DNA of 64,000 bases from JAJPHI01 sp035541875 (GCA_035541875.1 DATKML010000058.1:62001-126000); one strand, 5' to 3'; shown: positions 32,498 to 40,747, counted from the stretch's first letter. The notes: generated from the letters alone by a model not told the origin. A program made the numbers and translations.

Positions 32498-33379
32498 CTA
32501 CTCTCTGGTGCAGGGTTGGTTCGTAGTGCCGTGGGTTTCGTTGAACCATAGATTGGTCCCGCAATTCGTGTTGGCGTCGTAGCTATCGTCTGCGCCGTTG
32601 TTGTTACTCTGCTCAGCGCCGTCGATGACATTGGCTTCGCTGTCCAAATCGATCGCGAGTCCGTAGAAGCCGTTGTTGTCGTCACCGGTGCTCGTGACGA
32701 CGTTCGACCCACTATTCGCTCCGGCGCAGGCTGGTCCACCTCCAGCGGGTCCGCTGGAGGAGCACCCAAAGTAAACTCCCGCTATGCCGTTGTTATTCGC
32801 GACAAAATTGTTGATGACATTATTACTCGAAAGCTCGGCCCAGAGACCAAATGACCCATTGTCCTTTAACGCCATGTTGTGAAGGATGTTGTTGTTCGCG
32901 CGGCGCAGGTGAATCCCGTGATTTGTGTTGTTGTTGGCGCCGAAGCCTCCGAAAGTGCTGCCGCTGGCACCGTTGACGTAGATGCCCGTGTCCGTGTTGT
33001 TGTTGGAGGTGAAGTTCTGAACCACAGCGCCGCTTCCGTCATCTTCGATGCCGATTGCGAAACCAGTGACGGTGCCGTCGTTAAAATCAACGAAGGCGTT
33101 TGCGCCCGTGATCGAGATCCCGGTACCTCCGCCCGAACTCTTCAAAGAGTGGCCGTCAATGTTGAGTGTGACATTGTCGGCCGCAATTACCAGGCAAGCT
33201 CCTGAACCTTGAAAGGTCAGGGTCTTCGTAACCTTATAGTATCCTGCCGTAGAGATGGTCCCGCATTTTTTGATCGGTTTGAACGTTACGGCACCACCCA
33301 CTGAAGAGCTAAAAGCAAGGGACGCCGCGACGGGAAGCGCAACTACCCAGCGAGATAAGCGCGAGGTGCTGATCGACAT
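32498..33379 (-). CDS. Secreted right-handed beta-helix protein, paralogue 1
   Basis: A 293-residue exported protein. A signal peptide (about residues 1-30) is followed by a first strand with a cysteine (KPIKKCGTI) and then parallel beta-helix coils of the NosD/pectate-lyase type, seen as repeated Asn-rich turns (FTSNNNTDTGIYVNG, ANNNTNHGIHLRRANNN, ELSSNNVINNFVANNNGIAGV). The end CGTNLWFNETHG with a closing Cys resembles the end of the neighbouring paralogue. Such helices bind or cleave polysaccharides or act as surface proteins; no catalytic triad is evident. ATG 33379 follows AAGGAGAGC. It shares strand and operon with 33400-34299 (about 20 bases between). Confidence 0.78.
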   Translation of the reverse strand: MSISTSRLSRWVVALPVAASLAFSSSVGGAVTFKPIKKCGTISTAGYYKVTKTLTFQGSGACLVIAADNVTLNIDGHSLKSSGGGTGISITGANAFVDFNDGTVTGFAIGIEDDGSGAVVQNFTSNNNTDTGIYVNGASGSTFGGFGANNNTNHGIHLRRANNNILHNMALKDNGSFGLWAELSSNNVINNFVANNNGIAGVYFGCSSSGPAGGGPACAGANSGSNVVTSTGDDNNGFYGLAIDLDSEANVIDGAEQSNNNGADDSYDANTNCGTNLWFNETHGTTNQPCTRE

Positions 33380-33399
33380 GATGCTCTCCTTGTGGCGAC

Positions 33400-34299
33400 T
33401 CAATGGATACAGCTCGTTGGCTTGCGTTTGGTGAACTTATTGTTGAACCAGACATTCGAGCCGCAAAGCGGATTGGCATCGCTTCCATCGGCGACCTTGG
33501 CGTGGGCTCCTTTATAAGCTCCCGTACGCGTGACTCTATTGTTGCCGCTACCCTGCTCGATTACGACACCGTTGGGCGCATCGTGCAGGTTCGCGTTGTA
33601 GACCAGGTTCGCATTACTCGCGGTGGCACCAAGCGTACTGATTTCAAGGTTCGTGGTACCGTTGCCAGAGGCCTCTACTCTGTCGAGTAGCGTGTTTGCT
33701 GCGCCGTCAAGCCATAGCCCGTAAGTTCCGTTGTTATCGGCGTAAATGTTGGAATCAAGCCGCGCACCCGTCGTCTGCATGATACGGATGCCGTCGTGGC
33801 CGTTGTTAGCGGCCGTCACGTCCATAATCGTGTCGCCGTCGGCGTGGCTGAGGAGGATTCCTGTCGTTGCGTTGTGAGAAGCCTCAAAGCCAGAGATCAC
33901 GCTGCCCCCTTCGTCGTCCTCAACCCCGATGTTGAAGCTGTTGACGGGAGGTCCGCCGGCTTGGAGCCAACCTTGGAGCACGGTGCCGATCGCACCATGC
34001 TCAATCCGGATTCCAGTTCCGTGGGAGCCGTCGCCCGTCAAGCCACCGCCTTCGATGCTTAGAGTGACGCCGGAACCAGTGATGTCGATGCAGGGTCCCA
34101 CCGTACTGGTAACAATGGCGGTCTCGATTTCATAGAAGCCGGGCGTGTCGATCGTCTGACATTGAGTGATCAAGGTCGGCGCGATTGCGCGGGCAGTGCG
34201 CGGTCGCAGTGGTATCAGGAGAGCTAGTGCGACCAAGAAGCCGCAGAGCAGTGTCCTGCAATGCATTTTCGTCATTCGCTCGTCTTCGAGCTTCATCAT
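33400..34299 (-). CDS. Secreted right-handed beta-helix protein, paralogue 2
   Basis: A 299-residue exported protein with the same plan as its downstream neighbour. A signal peptide (hydrophobic stretch LLCGFLVALALLIPL, cleavage near ARA) is followed by QCQTIDTPGFYEIETAIV with a first cysteine, then beta-helix coils (GFEASHNATTGILLSHADGD, VTAANNGHDGIRIMQTTG, IYADNNGTYGLWLDGAANTL). The C-terminal cap is NPLCGSNVWFNNKFTKRKPTSCIH. Possible starts are ATG 34299, 34275 and 34266; the later ones give a more typical signal peptide. No enzyme active site is recognised. Confidence 0.78.
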   Translation of the reverse strand: MMKLEDERMTKMHCRTLLCGFLVALALLIPLRPRTARAIAPTLITQCQTIDTPGFYEIETAIVTSTVGPCIDITGSGVTLSIEGGGLTGDGSHGTGIRIEHGAIGTVLQGWLQAGGPPVNSFNIGVEDDEGGSVISGFEASHNATTGILLSHADGDTIMDVTAANNGHDGIRIMQTTGARLDSNIYADNNGTYGLWLDGAANTLLDRVEASGNGTTNLEISTLGATASNANLVYNANLHDAPNGVVIEQGSGNNRVTRTGAYKGAHAKVADGSDANPLCGSNVWFNNKFTKRKPTSCIH

Positions 34300-34503
34300 A
34301 TTAGCACCGCTCAGCTTCAGCTACCTTACAGTATCGAAAACGCAATGCTTTTACCTTTAATTAGTAACTACGATCAAGTTTAGCCAACCGCTCGTCGACG
34401 CGCTTAGCAGTCTGCAACCTTGGGCTCTTACCAGATGGAGGCTTCCAGCCGAGCACTCCGGTTGCCGTGCGGACCATATCTGCACTAATAGATGCGATGT
34501 GCT

Positions 34504-34523
34504 CCGACCATGATTCTGGTCGG
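34504..34523 (+). promoter_or_regulatory. Hairpin in the leader of the VOC gene
   Basis: CCGACCA (34504-34510) and TGGTCGG (34517-34523) form a perfect 7-bp stem with a 6-base loop, 33 bases upstream of the VOC gene ATG. It could be an operator or a leader stem. The rest of the 257-base gap (34300-34556) shows nothing recognisable. Confidence 0.35.
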
Positions 34524-34556
34524 GACTAAATCCAAGTCCACGGCGGAGATGCAGCC

Positions 34557-34961
34557 ATGCTTAAGACCGGTCCAGTTAATCATATCGCGCTCAAGATCAC
34601 TGACGTCGGAAAGGCACGTGAGTTTTACGAGACGATCGTAGGGTTGAAGAAGCTTCCTCGCCCGCAAGTGAATATCCCGGGCGTTTGGTTCCAGCTTGGG
34701 GACGGCGCGCTCCATCTGATCGGCGGTGAAAGGAAGAACGATGGCCGCATCGATCCGACTGGTCCGCATATCGCGGTGCAGGTCGACAACATCGAAGAGA
34801 CCAAGGCGGTCCTAAACGCCAAGGGTATCGAGTTTCTCGATGCGGCGGCTCTGATCGCGCGGCTGAACCTAAATGAGGAGCAGAAGAAGATGGTCGGCAA
34901 GCAGGTCTGGGTGCGCGACCCTGATGGCAACGTGCTCGAACTACAGGAGCGCGTACAGTAG
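34557..34961 (+). CDS. VOC-superfamily (glyoxalase/dioxygenase-like) protein
   Basis: A 134-residue single-module vicinal-oxygen-chelate protein. NHIALKITDVGKAREFYETIVGL is the first beta-alpha-beta half, and VWVRDPDGNVLELQE the final metal-ligand strand, with the Glu at LELQE. His at NHIAL and in DGALHLIGG are further candidate metal ligands. VOC proteins include glyoxalase I, extradiol dioxygenases, methylmalonyl-CoA epimerase and resistance proteins; this one cannot be assigned more closely. GGAG lies 9 bases before the ATG. Confidence 0.83.
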   Translation: MLKTGPVNHIALKITDVGKAREFYETIVGLKKLPRPQVNIPGVWFQLGDGALHLIGGERKNDGRIDPTGPHIAVQVDNIEETKAVLNAKGIEFLDAAALIARLNLNEEQKKMVGKQVWVRDPDGNVLELQERVQ

Positions 34962-34989
34962 TCGACGGACGAGGAATCGCTTCACGTTG

Positions 34990-35032
34990 ATCCTTCGACT
35001 GCGCTCGCACACTCGCTCCGCTCAGGATGACA
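34990..35032 (+). repeat. Dispersed palindromic repeat (ATCCT...AGGAT family), copy 2
   Basis: This 43-base unit begins ATCCTTCGACTGCG and ends GCTCAGGATGACA, with a GCTCGC-rich centre. It shares its ends with the copy at 9819-9862. It fills the gap between the VOC gene and the thiolase gene. Confidence 0.6.
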
Positions 35033-35057
35033 AGAGAGCTTTCTTACAAAGGCAATT

Positions 35058-36287
35058 ATGGGTGCATTGACAGATAAATATTGCATCGTCGGAGTCGGCG
35101 AGACGCCGCATATGCGGCCCTCGAACCGCACGACGCTCTCGATGGCGTGCGAGGCCCTCACCAAGGCGATGGCCGATGCCGGCTTGAAGGCCTCAGATAT
35201 CGACGGGATGACGAGTTACCAGGTGGGTGATTCGACGACCTCGGCACACGTTGCCAGTTCGCTTGGAATCCGCCTCAATTACTGTCTCGATATCTTTGGT
35301 GGTGGTTCGAGCAGCGAGGCGCTGGTCGCCCACGCGATCGGATTAATCGAGGCGGGCTACGCCAAGACGATCGTCTGTTTCCGCTCGATGAATGGACGTT
35401 CCGGCCGCCGGATGGGTGGGCAGATTCCGGGTGGTCCGATCCCTGTCGCGAATGCCGAGGGCGATAACCAGTTCAACATGGGGTGGGGCTGGACGACGCC
35501 GGCGCAACGCTTCGGAATGTCTGCGATGCGTTACCTGCGCGACACCGGATGCACGACCAAGGCGTTCGCCGAAATCGCTGTGGCCCATCGCTACCATGCG
35601 AGCCTGAATCCCAAGGCGCGCCATCGCACACCGATCACAATCGAGGACCATCAGAAGTCCCGCTGGGTCGTGAAGCCCTTCCGCCTGCTCGATTGCTGCC
35701 AGGAGACCGACGTTTCGGCGGCGATTATCGTGACCTCGCGCGAGCGCGCTTACGACCTGCGCCATCCGCCGGTTTTTATCAAAGGCGGCTACGCGCGCAC
35801 GATGACCGACAGCCCAGGCTGGAACTATTCGCGCCCGGTCCTCCATTACGTCGCGGGCAACTATGGATGGAAGCGCGCCTTCGGGATGGCGGGCATCAGC
35901 CATAGCGATGTCGATTTCGTATCCTGCTACGACGCTTTCACTTTCACAACTCTCATCCAGCTCGAAGCCAACGGTTTCTGCCGTCCGGGCGAGGCGGGCG
36001 ATTTCGTGAAGGGCGGCCGCCTGCAAATCGATCATGAACTGCCGAGCAATCTATCGGGAGGCCATCTGTCGGAGGGTTACACGCACGGCGTTCAGATGGT
36101 GATCGAGAACGTACGCCAGTTGCGTCATCGGGCGGACGACGCCTGTCCCGGATGGGCCGAAGGCAAGCACACCTACGATCGTAATGCCGGATGCCGCCAG
36201 GTGAAGAAGGCGCGCATCTGCTGCGGTATGGCATGGGGCTACGAGAACATGGCGAGCTGTCTGATCCTCGGCGGGATCATGTCGTAA
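35058..36287 (+). CDS. Thiolase-superfamily protein (lipid-transfer/SCP-x-like, Ltp-type)
   Basis: A 409-residue thiolase-fold protein. KYCIVGVGETPHMRPSNRTTLSMACEAL is the typical lipid-transfer-protein start. Where condensing thiolases carry the acylated cysteine the sequence is FGGGSSSEALVAHA, with Ser instead of Cys. The C-terminal GGHLSEGYTHGVQMVIENVRQLR keeps the conserved Gly-His region. Cys-less Ltp proteins paired with DUF35 proteins are retro-aldolases in steroid side-chain degradation, and this gene is followed after 24 bases by exactly such a partner. A role as CoA-ester aldolase or thiolase in a degradation pathway is therefore likely. AAAGG precedes ATG 35058. Confidence 0.88.
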   Translation: MGALTDKYCIVGVGETPHMRPSNRTTLSMACEALTKAMADAGLKASDIDGMTSYQVGDSTTSAHVASSLGIRLNYCLDIFGGGSSSEALVAHAIGLIEAGYAKTIVCFRSMNGRSGRRMGGQIPGGPIPVANAEGDNQFNMGWGWTTPAQRFGMSAMRYLRDTGCTTKAFAEIAVAHRYHASLNPKARHRTPITIEDHQKSRWVVKPFRLLDCCQETDVSAAIIVTSRERAYDLRHPPVFIKGGYARTMTDSPGWNYSRPVLHYVAGNYGWKRAFGMAGISHSDVDFVSCYDAFTFTTLIQLEANGFCRPGEAGDFVKGGRLQIDHELPSNLSGGHLSEGYTHGVQMVIENVRQLRHRADDACPGWAEGKHTYDRNAGCRQVKKARICCGMAWGYENMASCLILGGIMS

Positions 36288-36311
36288 GCCTCCGACGTGA
36301 GAGTACGAACT

Positions 36312-36806
36312 ATGTCCAAAGTTATTGATTATTCGAAGCTGCGCATTATCCCCGATTTCGACACCAAGGAATGGTGGGAAGGGACGCGGCAACGTAAGTA
36401 TCTCGTTCGCCAGTGCAACAAGTGCGGTCACAAGTGGTTCCCGCCGCTGTTCCCGGCCTGCGCCAAATGCACCTCGATGGATGTCGGATGGTTCGAGACG
36501 GCCGGCCGCGGCGTGATCCACAGCTACGTCGTGGTGACACAGCCAATCGTTGGTGCCTTCGTCGGCACTGTCCCTTATGTAGTCGCGATAATCGAACTAG
36601 ACGATTGCAAAGAGGCGGATGGAACCGTCACGCGCGTCGCGGGCGTGATGACCAACGAAGAGGCGGAGATTGGAATCGGCCTGCCAGCCGAAGTGCTTTA
36701 CGAAGAGACGGCTGACCCGAAAATCGTGATGCCGCGTTGGAAAGTCAGCGGCACGTCATCAGATGTGTGGCGCTTCGACGAGCACGAAGCGAGCGGCGGC
36801 CGCTAG
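36312..36806 (+). CDS. DUF35 OB-fold/zinc-ribbon acyl-CoA-associated protein
   Basis: A 164-residue protein of the DUF35 (rubredoxin-like zinc ribbon plus OB fold) family. The zinc ribbon is QCNKCGHKWFPPLFPACAKC (residues about 36-55, two CxxC pairs). The OB fold follows with GVIHSYVVVTQPIV and PYVVAIIELDD. DUF35 proteins bind acyl-CoA and form obligate complexes with thiolase-like enzymes such as Ltp2; the adjacent upstream gene supplies that partner. ATG 36312 is chosen over a GTG at 36297. Confidence 0.88.
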   Translation: MSKVIDYSKLRIIPDFDTKEWWEGTRQRKYLVRQCNKCGHKWFPPLFPACAKCTSMDVGWFETAGRGVIHSYVVVTQPIVGAFVGTVPYVVAIIELDDCKEADGTVTRVAGVMTNEEAEIGIGLPAEVLYEETADPKIVMPRWKVSGTSSDVWRFDEHEASGGR

Positions 36807-36809
36807 AAC

Positions 36810-37118
36810 CTACTTGCCGTAGAACTGTACGACCAGCGTGCTGAAGGTGACCACGGCGGCGGCGACCGAGATGACCGCGCCGATAAGCCATCCGTTGGAC
36901 GGCGATTGGTCGGTTACGGCGGAGACGCCGCACTGGGTGCAGAAGCGGGCGCCCGCCGCGATCGTCGCGTGGCACTCCTCGCATCGGCGGGGCCGATCAG
37001 ACCATACGCCAACCGAGGAGCTCGAGGCTTCATGGGCTTCCCCGGTGAGCGCACTCCCGCATTCGCGGCAATAGCGCGCAGCCGGGGCGTTATCAACGAG
37101 GCATGCCGAACAAGCCAT
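36810..37118 (-). CDS. Double zinc-ribbon membrane-anchored small protein
   Basis: A 102-residue protein with two zinc ribbons: CSACLVDNAPAARYCRECG (residues 3-21) and CEECHATIAAGARFCTQCG (about 46-64), each CxxC...CxxC. One C-terminal transmembrane helix follows (about 76-98, LIGAVISVAAAVVTFSTLVV). Such DZR proteins are tail-anchored scaffolds of unknown role. It is convergent with the DUF35 gene (3 bases between the stops) and lies 44 bases upstream of the end of the HpaB-type gene. Confidence 0.75.
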   Translation of the reverse strand: MACSACLVDNAPAARYCRECGSALTGEAHEASSSSVGVWSDRPRRCEECHATIAAGARFCTQCGVSAVTDQSPSNGWLIGAVISVAAAVVTFSTLVVQFYGK

Positions 37119-37162
37119 GCCCCAATGATGCGCCCCGTGTCATAGATGCTGCAATGAGATTT

Positions 37163-38593
37163 TTAGATGCCTGCAAGCTTGCGAGCGTAGGCTGCGACCG
37201 ACTTAAAGTCGTATTCGCGGTAAGCCTGAAGCTTTTCGGCCTCGAATCCACCCTCCGCGTGCACCGCAAGAACCTCCTGATAGCCGCCATACTCTGAGGC
37301 AGTCAGGTCGGTAATCAGGTTGAGGAGGCGCATCCGCTTCTCAGCATCGTGGCCCTTAGCTCCACCCAGATATTTCAGCACATAGCCACGCGTCGCTTCG
37401 CTGGTGAAATCCTCAGCCGCAGGGCCCGTCACGAGGATACCGCCGGCGAGATCCTGCACGATCTGCACGGCTTCGTGGTAGTTGTGGGCGAAATGGTACT
37501 TCGCGACGTTAGTGATCAGCGTATTCGGCACGGCGATACCGTCTTCGATCGTGCAGGTTGCCGCTGCATGTTCAATCAAGCCGCGCACCGTGGTGTGGTA
37601 GGCCGCCAGATGGGTGAGCTTGTCCCGCACATGGCCCGCGCGTGAAATACCGTTGGCCTCGGCCACGGCTGCCCCGGCGCCAGCCATGACTTCCAGCAGG
37701 GGCAGCTTGTACGACACTGCCGTGAAGCGATGAAACCGCACAAAGGTCACCGCGAGCAGGCCCGCGAAATCAACCTCGCCGTTGAGGAATATGCGGTCAT
37801 TGGGGACGAAGACGTCGTCGAAGACCGTCAGCGTCTCCATCATCTTGTGCTTCGCGCTAATCGGATGCTCAAAGGCGTCCTTCTTCGAGCTGCCATGCGG
37901 GCTTGCGATCAGCTTGAGCCCCGGAGTGTCGATCGGTAGCGCGAACGCAATCGCGTAATCCTTGTCTTCGGCGCGCATCGCACGCGTCGGCAATACGATT
38001 ACTTCGTTGGTGTTGGTGGAGACTGAGGTGTGGACCTTCGCTCCGCGCACCACGACGCCATCAGGCCGGCGCTCGACTACGCGCACGTAGTAATCCGGAT
38101 GCTCCTGGCCGTTGGGTCCGAGCGAACGATCGCCTTTCACGTCGGTCTGCGCAACCGCGACAGCGAGATCGTTATCGCGGCATAGGGCGTGATACTTCCC
38201 GATGCGCTCGCGATACTGGGTGTGGCCCGCCGCGGCGAGTCGCTCACCGATGATGTGCAGTGCCAGCAGCGCATCGCTGCCGATCTCTTTGATCAGAACG
38301 ACGAGCGTGGCGCCCTCGCGGGTCGAAGCGGCGATCAACTCGCTGCGCTTCAGCAGATCGGCACCGTTGCGCGGCAGATGGAAATAGCGGCTGTATTCGG
38401 TGTTGCCTTCCTTGATAACGGCGAGATCGCGATAGGCCGGATCTTCCGCCATCCGATAGTCGGTACAGGCATGTTCAACGGCGATACCGATCACGGGATG
38501 GGTCGTGACGTCGGCCACTTTTTGGCCGCGAAAGTAGACTGAGCGGTTATCGCGCAGCGATTGTTTGTATTGTTCCGGCGTCCTGAGTCCCAT
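37163..38593 (-). CDS. HpaB/4-hydroxybutyryl-CoA dehydratase-family flavoprotein
   Basis: A 476-residue protein of the 4-hydroxyphenylacetate 3-hydroxylase family, which has the acyl-CoA dehydrogenase fold. MGLRTPEQYKQSLRDNRSVYFRGQKV is the family N-terminus; AVAQTDVKGDRS and VVVRGAKVHTSVSTNTNEVIVLP are the flavin-side motifs. In 4-hydroxybutyryl-CoA dehydratase a His and Cys in this fold ligate a [4Fe-4S] cluster. Here VRFHRFTAVSYKLP keeps the His but shows no Cys, so the cluster is probably absent. It is more likely an FADH2-dependent aromatic hydroxylase (two-component) or an isomerase-like relative. No flavin reductase gene is adjacent. The 273-base gap upstream (38594-38866) shows no clear signal. 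Confidence 0.85.
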   Translation of the reverse strand: MGLRTPEQYKQSLRDNRSVYFRGQKVADVTTHPVIGIAVEHACTDYRMAEDPAYRDLAVIKEGNTEYSRYFHLPRNGADLLKRSELIAASTREGATLVVLIKEIGSDALLALHIIGERLAAAGHTQYRERIGKYHALCRDNDLAVAVAQTDVKGDRSLGPNGQEHPDYYVRVVERRPDGVVVRGAKVHTSVSTNTNEVIVLPTRAMRAEDKDYAIAFALPIDTPGLKLIASPHGSSKKDAFEHPISAKHKMMETLTVFDDVFVPNDRIFLNGEVDFAGLLAVTFVRFHRFTAVSYKLPLLEVMAGAGAAVAEANGISRAGHVRDKLTHLAAYHTTVRGLIEHAAATCTIEDGIAVPNTLITNVAKYHFAHNYHEAVQIVQDLAGGILVTGPAAEDFTSEATRGYVLKYLGGAKGHDAEKRMRLLNLITDLTASEYGGYQEVLAVHAEGGFEAEKLQAYREYDFKSVAAYARKLAGI

Positions 38594-38866
38594 CGTTTCT
38601 ACCTCTTTCGCAGAGCCGCACTCCGGCTCATATGCTCGTGTTGTGATTTTGGCGGTGCTTTACGAGGCGCGACCGTCGACCAAAATTAGACCAGCGCCAT
38701 GCGGGTGCGGCCGCCCTCTGTCCGGCAAGCCAATATAGAGGCGCAACCCCGCTTCGTTCAATGATTAAAGCTTCCCTTTTTGGTCGCTCCGCCGGACAGA
38801 AACGCGGATTTATCGACGCGGATAGCGCAAGTGCGTTAGCTTGGCCGCGAAAGGGTAGGTCACCAG

Positions 38867-39631
38867 ATGCCAAGTCCAAAGATGTTCAACCTTAGTGGCC
38901 GCGTTGCCGTCGTCACGGGCGGCAATGGTGGGATCGGTCTTGGTGTCGCGCTCGGACTGGCGGAAGCAGGTGCTGCGATCGCGGTCTTAGCGCGCAACGA
39001 GGCGAAGAATCAGGCTGCGCTCGAACAGCTCCGAGCCTTCGGCAATCCCGTCGTGGCGCTGCCGCTGGATGTGACCGATCGCGAGGCCTGTCTCGCTGTG
39101 ATGAATCAGGTCGAAGCCCGGCTCGGCCCGGTCGATATCCTCGTTAACAATGCCGGGATCGCGCTAGCTGGCGGATCGTTGAAGTCCGATGCCGCAAGCT
39201 GGGATCGCGTGATCGAGACCAACCTGACTTCATGCTTTCTGTTGTCACGGCGCGCGGCCGAATCGATGATCAAGCGGCGAATCGGCAAGATCATCAATAT
39301 TGCGAGCGAGTATTCCCGCTTCGGGAATCCGATTGCCCCTTCGTACGCAGCGAGCAAGGGCGGACTGATTCAGCTGACCAAGTCGATGGCGATCGAGTTC
39401 GCACCACGCAATATTCAGGTCAACGCGATCGTGCCGGGATGGATCGAGAGCGACATGACCGCGCCGATCAAATCGCGTCCCTTCTACGAAGAGATTTTGA
39501 CGCGCACACCAGCGAAGCGCTTTGGAACTCCGGCCGAGTGCTCTGGTGCCGCGATTTTCCTTGCCTCGAGCGCCTCCGACTTCGTGACCGGCTCGACGAT
39601 CTTCGTCGACGGCGGCTTCGCAATCCGCTGA
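38867..39631 (+). CDS. Short-chain dehydrogenase/reductase (FabG-like)
   Basis: A 254-residue classical SDR. VVTGGNGGIGLGVALGLAEAG is the cofactor site (about residues 14-34), with ARNEAK after strand 2, which favours NADP(H). NNAGIALAGG, IASEYSRFGNPIAPSYAASK (Tyr and Lys near 157-161) and the end VTGSTIFVDGGFAIR complete the family pattern. It resembles gluconate 5-dehydrogenase and 3-oxoacyl-ACP reductase types. It lies 14 bases upstream of the MetE-like gene with a shared transcript likely. Confidence 0.9.
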   Translation: MPSPKMFNLSGRVAVVTGGNGGIGLGVALGLAEAGAAIAVLARNEAKNQAALEQLRAFGNPVVALPLDVTDREACLAVMNQVEARLGPVDILVNNAGIALAGGSLKSDAASWDRVIETNLTSCFLLSRRAAESMIKRRIGKIINIASEYSRFGNPIAPSYAASKGGLIQLTKSMAIEFAPRNIQVNAIVPGWIESDMTAPIKSRPFYEEILTRTPAKRFGTPAECSGAAIFLASSASDFVTGSTIFVDGGFAIR

Positions 39632-39645
39632 GAGATAAGGAAGAG

Positions 39646-40740
39646 ATGCCGATCTATCGCGCTGAGGTTATCGGTTCACTGCTGCGGCCCCCTTGGTTGA
39701 AGCAGGCTCGGCTTGATTACGGGGCCGATCGCCTCAGCACCGCGCAATTTAAGCTGGTCGAAGATCGCGCCGTCGATGAAGCGATCGCGATGCAGGAAGC
39801 CTGCGGTGTCGATGTGGTCACTGATGGCGAGATGCGCCGCTCGGGCTTCGTCGCGCCACTGACTGACTATGTCGATGGCTTCGAGCCTCTGGGGCTCGAC
39901 TCGCGCCGATGGCATACGGCGAGTGGTCTCGCGACCGACCTCGTGGTGCCGATTACGATCACGGGTAAGTTGCGTCGCCGGCGATCACTCGTGGCCGAGG
40001 AGTTCAGCTACGCTCGTGCGCGGGCTACCAAGCCGCTCAAGGTCACCTTGCCGAGTCCGTTGATGCTTTCGTTGCGCTACTCGCCCGAATTTTCTGGCGA
40101 GGCCTATCCCGATCCCTTCGAGCTATTCGCGGACGCGGTCGATATCCTGCGCGCGGAGGTTCAGGAACTCGCGAGCCTTGGATGCCGTTATATACAGATC
40201 GACGCGCCTGAAATCGCGACGCTGGTCGATCCGACGACGCGCCAGAGCGTTTATGAGTCGCACGGAATTTCTGCCGAGCGGATGCTCGGCGAGGGGATCG
40301 AGATGATCAATGCCGTGGCTGACGCGCCGGACGTTACTTTTGGTTTGCATCTTTGTCGCGGCAACAACGCGGGCCATTGGATGTCTTCGGGCGGATATGA
40401 AGCGATTTCCAAGCAGGTCTTTCAGCGTGCGCGGCGGTATTCGACCTTTCTGCTCGAATACGACGGCGTACGTGCCGGAACCTTTGAACCTCTGGCGGAG
40501 CTACCCGATGACAAATTTGTCGTGCTCGGCCTCGTCTCCACCAAGTCCGATCAACTGGAAGACGCGGCCGCGCTCGAGGCTCGCGTGCACGAGGCGTCGC
40601 GATACTTTCCGCTCGCGCAGATAGGACTTTCCACCCAATGTGGTTTTGCCTCGGTCGCCGCGGGGAACCCGCTTCATCCCGAAACCCAGCCGGCAAAACT
40701 GCGTCTTGTGGCCGAGGCAGCCCATCGAATCTGGCAATGA
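39646..40740 (+). CDS. Cobalamin-independent methionine-synthase-like zinc enzyme (MetE C-terminal family)
   Basis: A 364-residue UROD/MetE-like TIM-barrel protein equivalent to the catalytic half of MetE. Zinc-ligand positions look intact: HLCRGN (His and Cys), the Glu in FLLEYDGV and the Cys in LSTQCGFAS. DGEMRRSGF at the N-terminal side is also typical. Because the N-terminal MetE half and folate-binding part are absent, the reaction could be methyl or alkyl transfer to a thiol (homocysteine, coenzyme M or another acceptor). AAGGAAGAG precedes ATG 39646. The frame is open much further upstream, but that part overlaps the SDR gene and is not used. Confidence 0.83.
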   Translation: MPIYRAEVIGSLLRPPWLKQARLDYGADRLSTAQFKLVEDRAVDEAIAMQEACGVDVVTDGEMRRSGFVAPLTDYVDGFEPLGLDSRRWHTASGLATDLVVPITITGKLRRRRSLVAEEFSYARARATKPLKVTLPSPLMLSLRYSPEFSGEAYPDPFELFADAVDILRAEVQELASLGCRYIQIDAPEIATLVDPTTRQSVYESHGISAERMLGEGIEMINAVADAPDVTFGLHLCRGNNAGHWMSSGGYEAISKQVFQRARRYSTFLLEYDGVRAGTFEPLAELPDDKFVVLGLVSTKSDQLEDAAALEARVHEASRYFPLAQIGLSTQCGFASVAAGNPLHPETQPAKLRLVAEAAHRIWQ

Positions 40741-40747
40741 GAATAGT

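Noticed and set aside
34300..34556. Possible small gene in the gap upstream of the VOC gene
   Set aside because: Only a short frame opposite the VOC gene exists; there is a stem but no ribosome site with a credible peptide.
39232..39645. N-terminal extension of the MetE-like protein into the SDR gene
   Set aside because: The open frame overlaps the SDR gene in another phase; ATG 39646 with AAGGAAGAG matches the family start.
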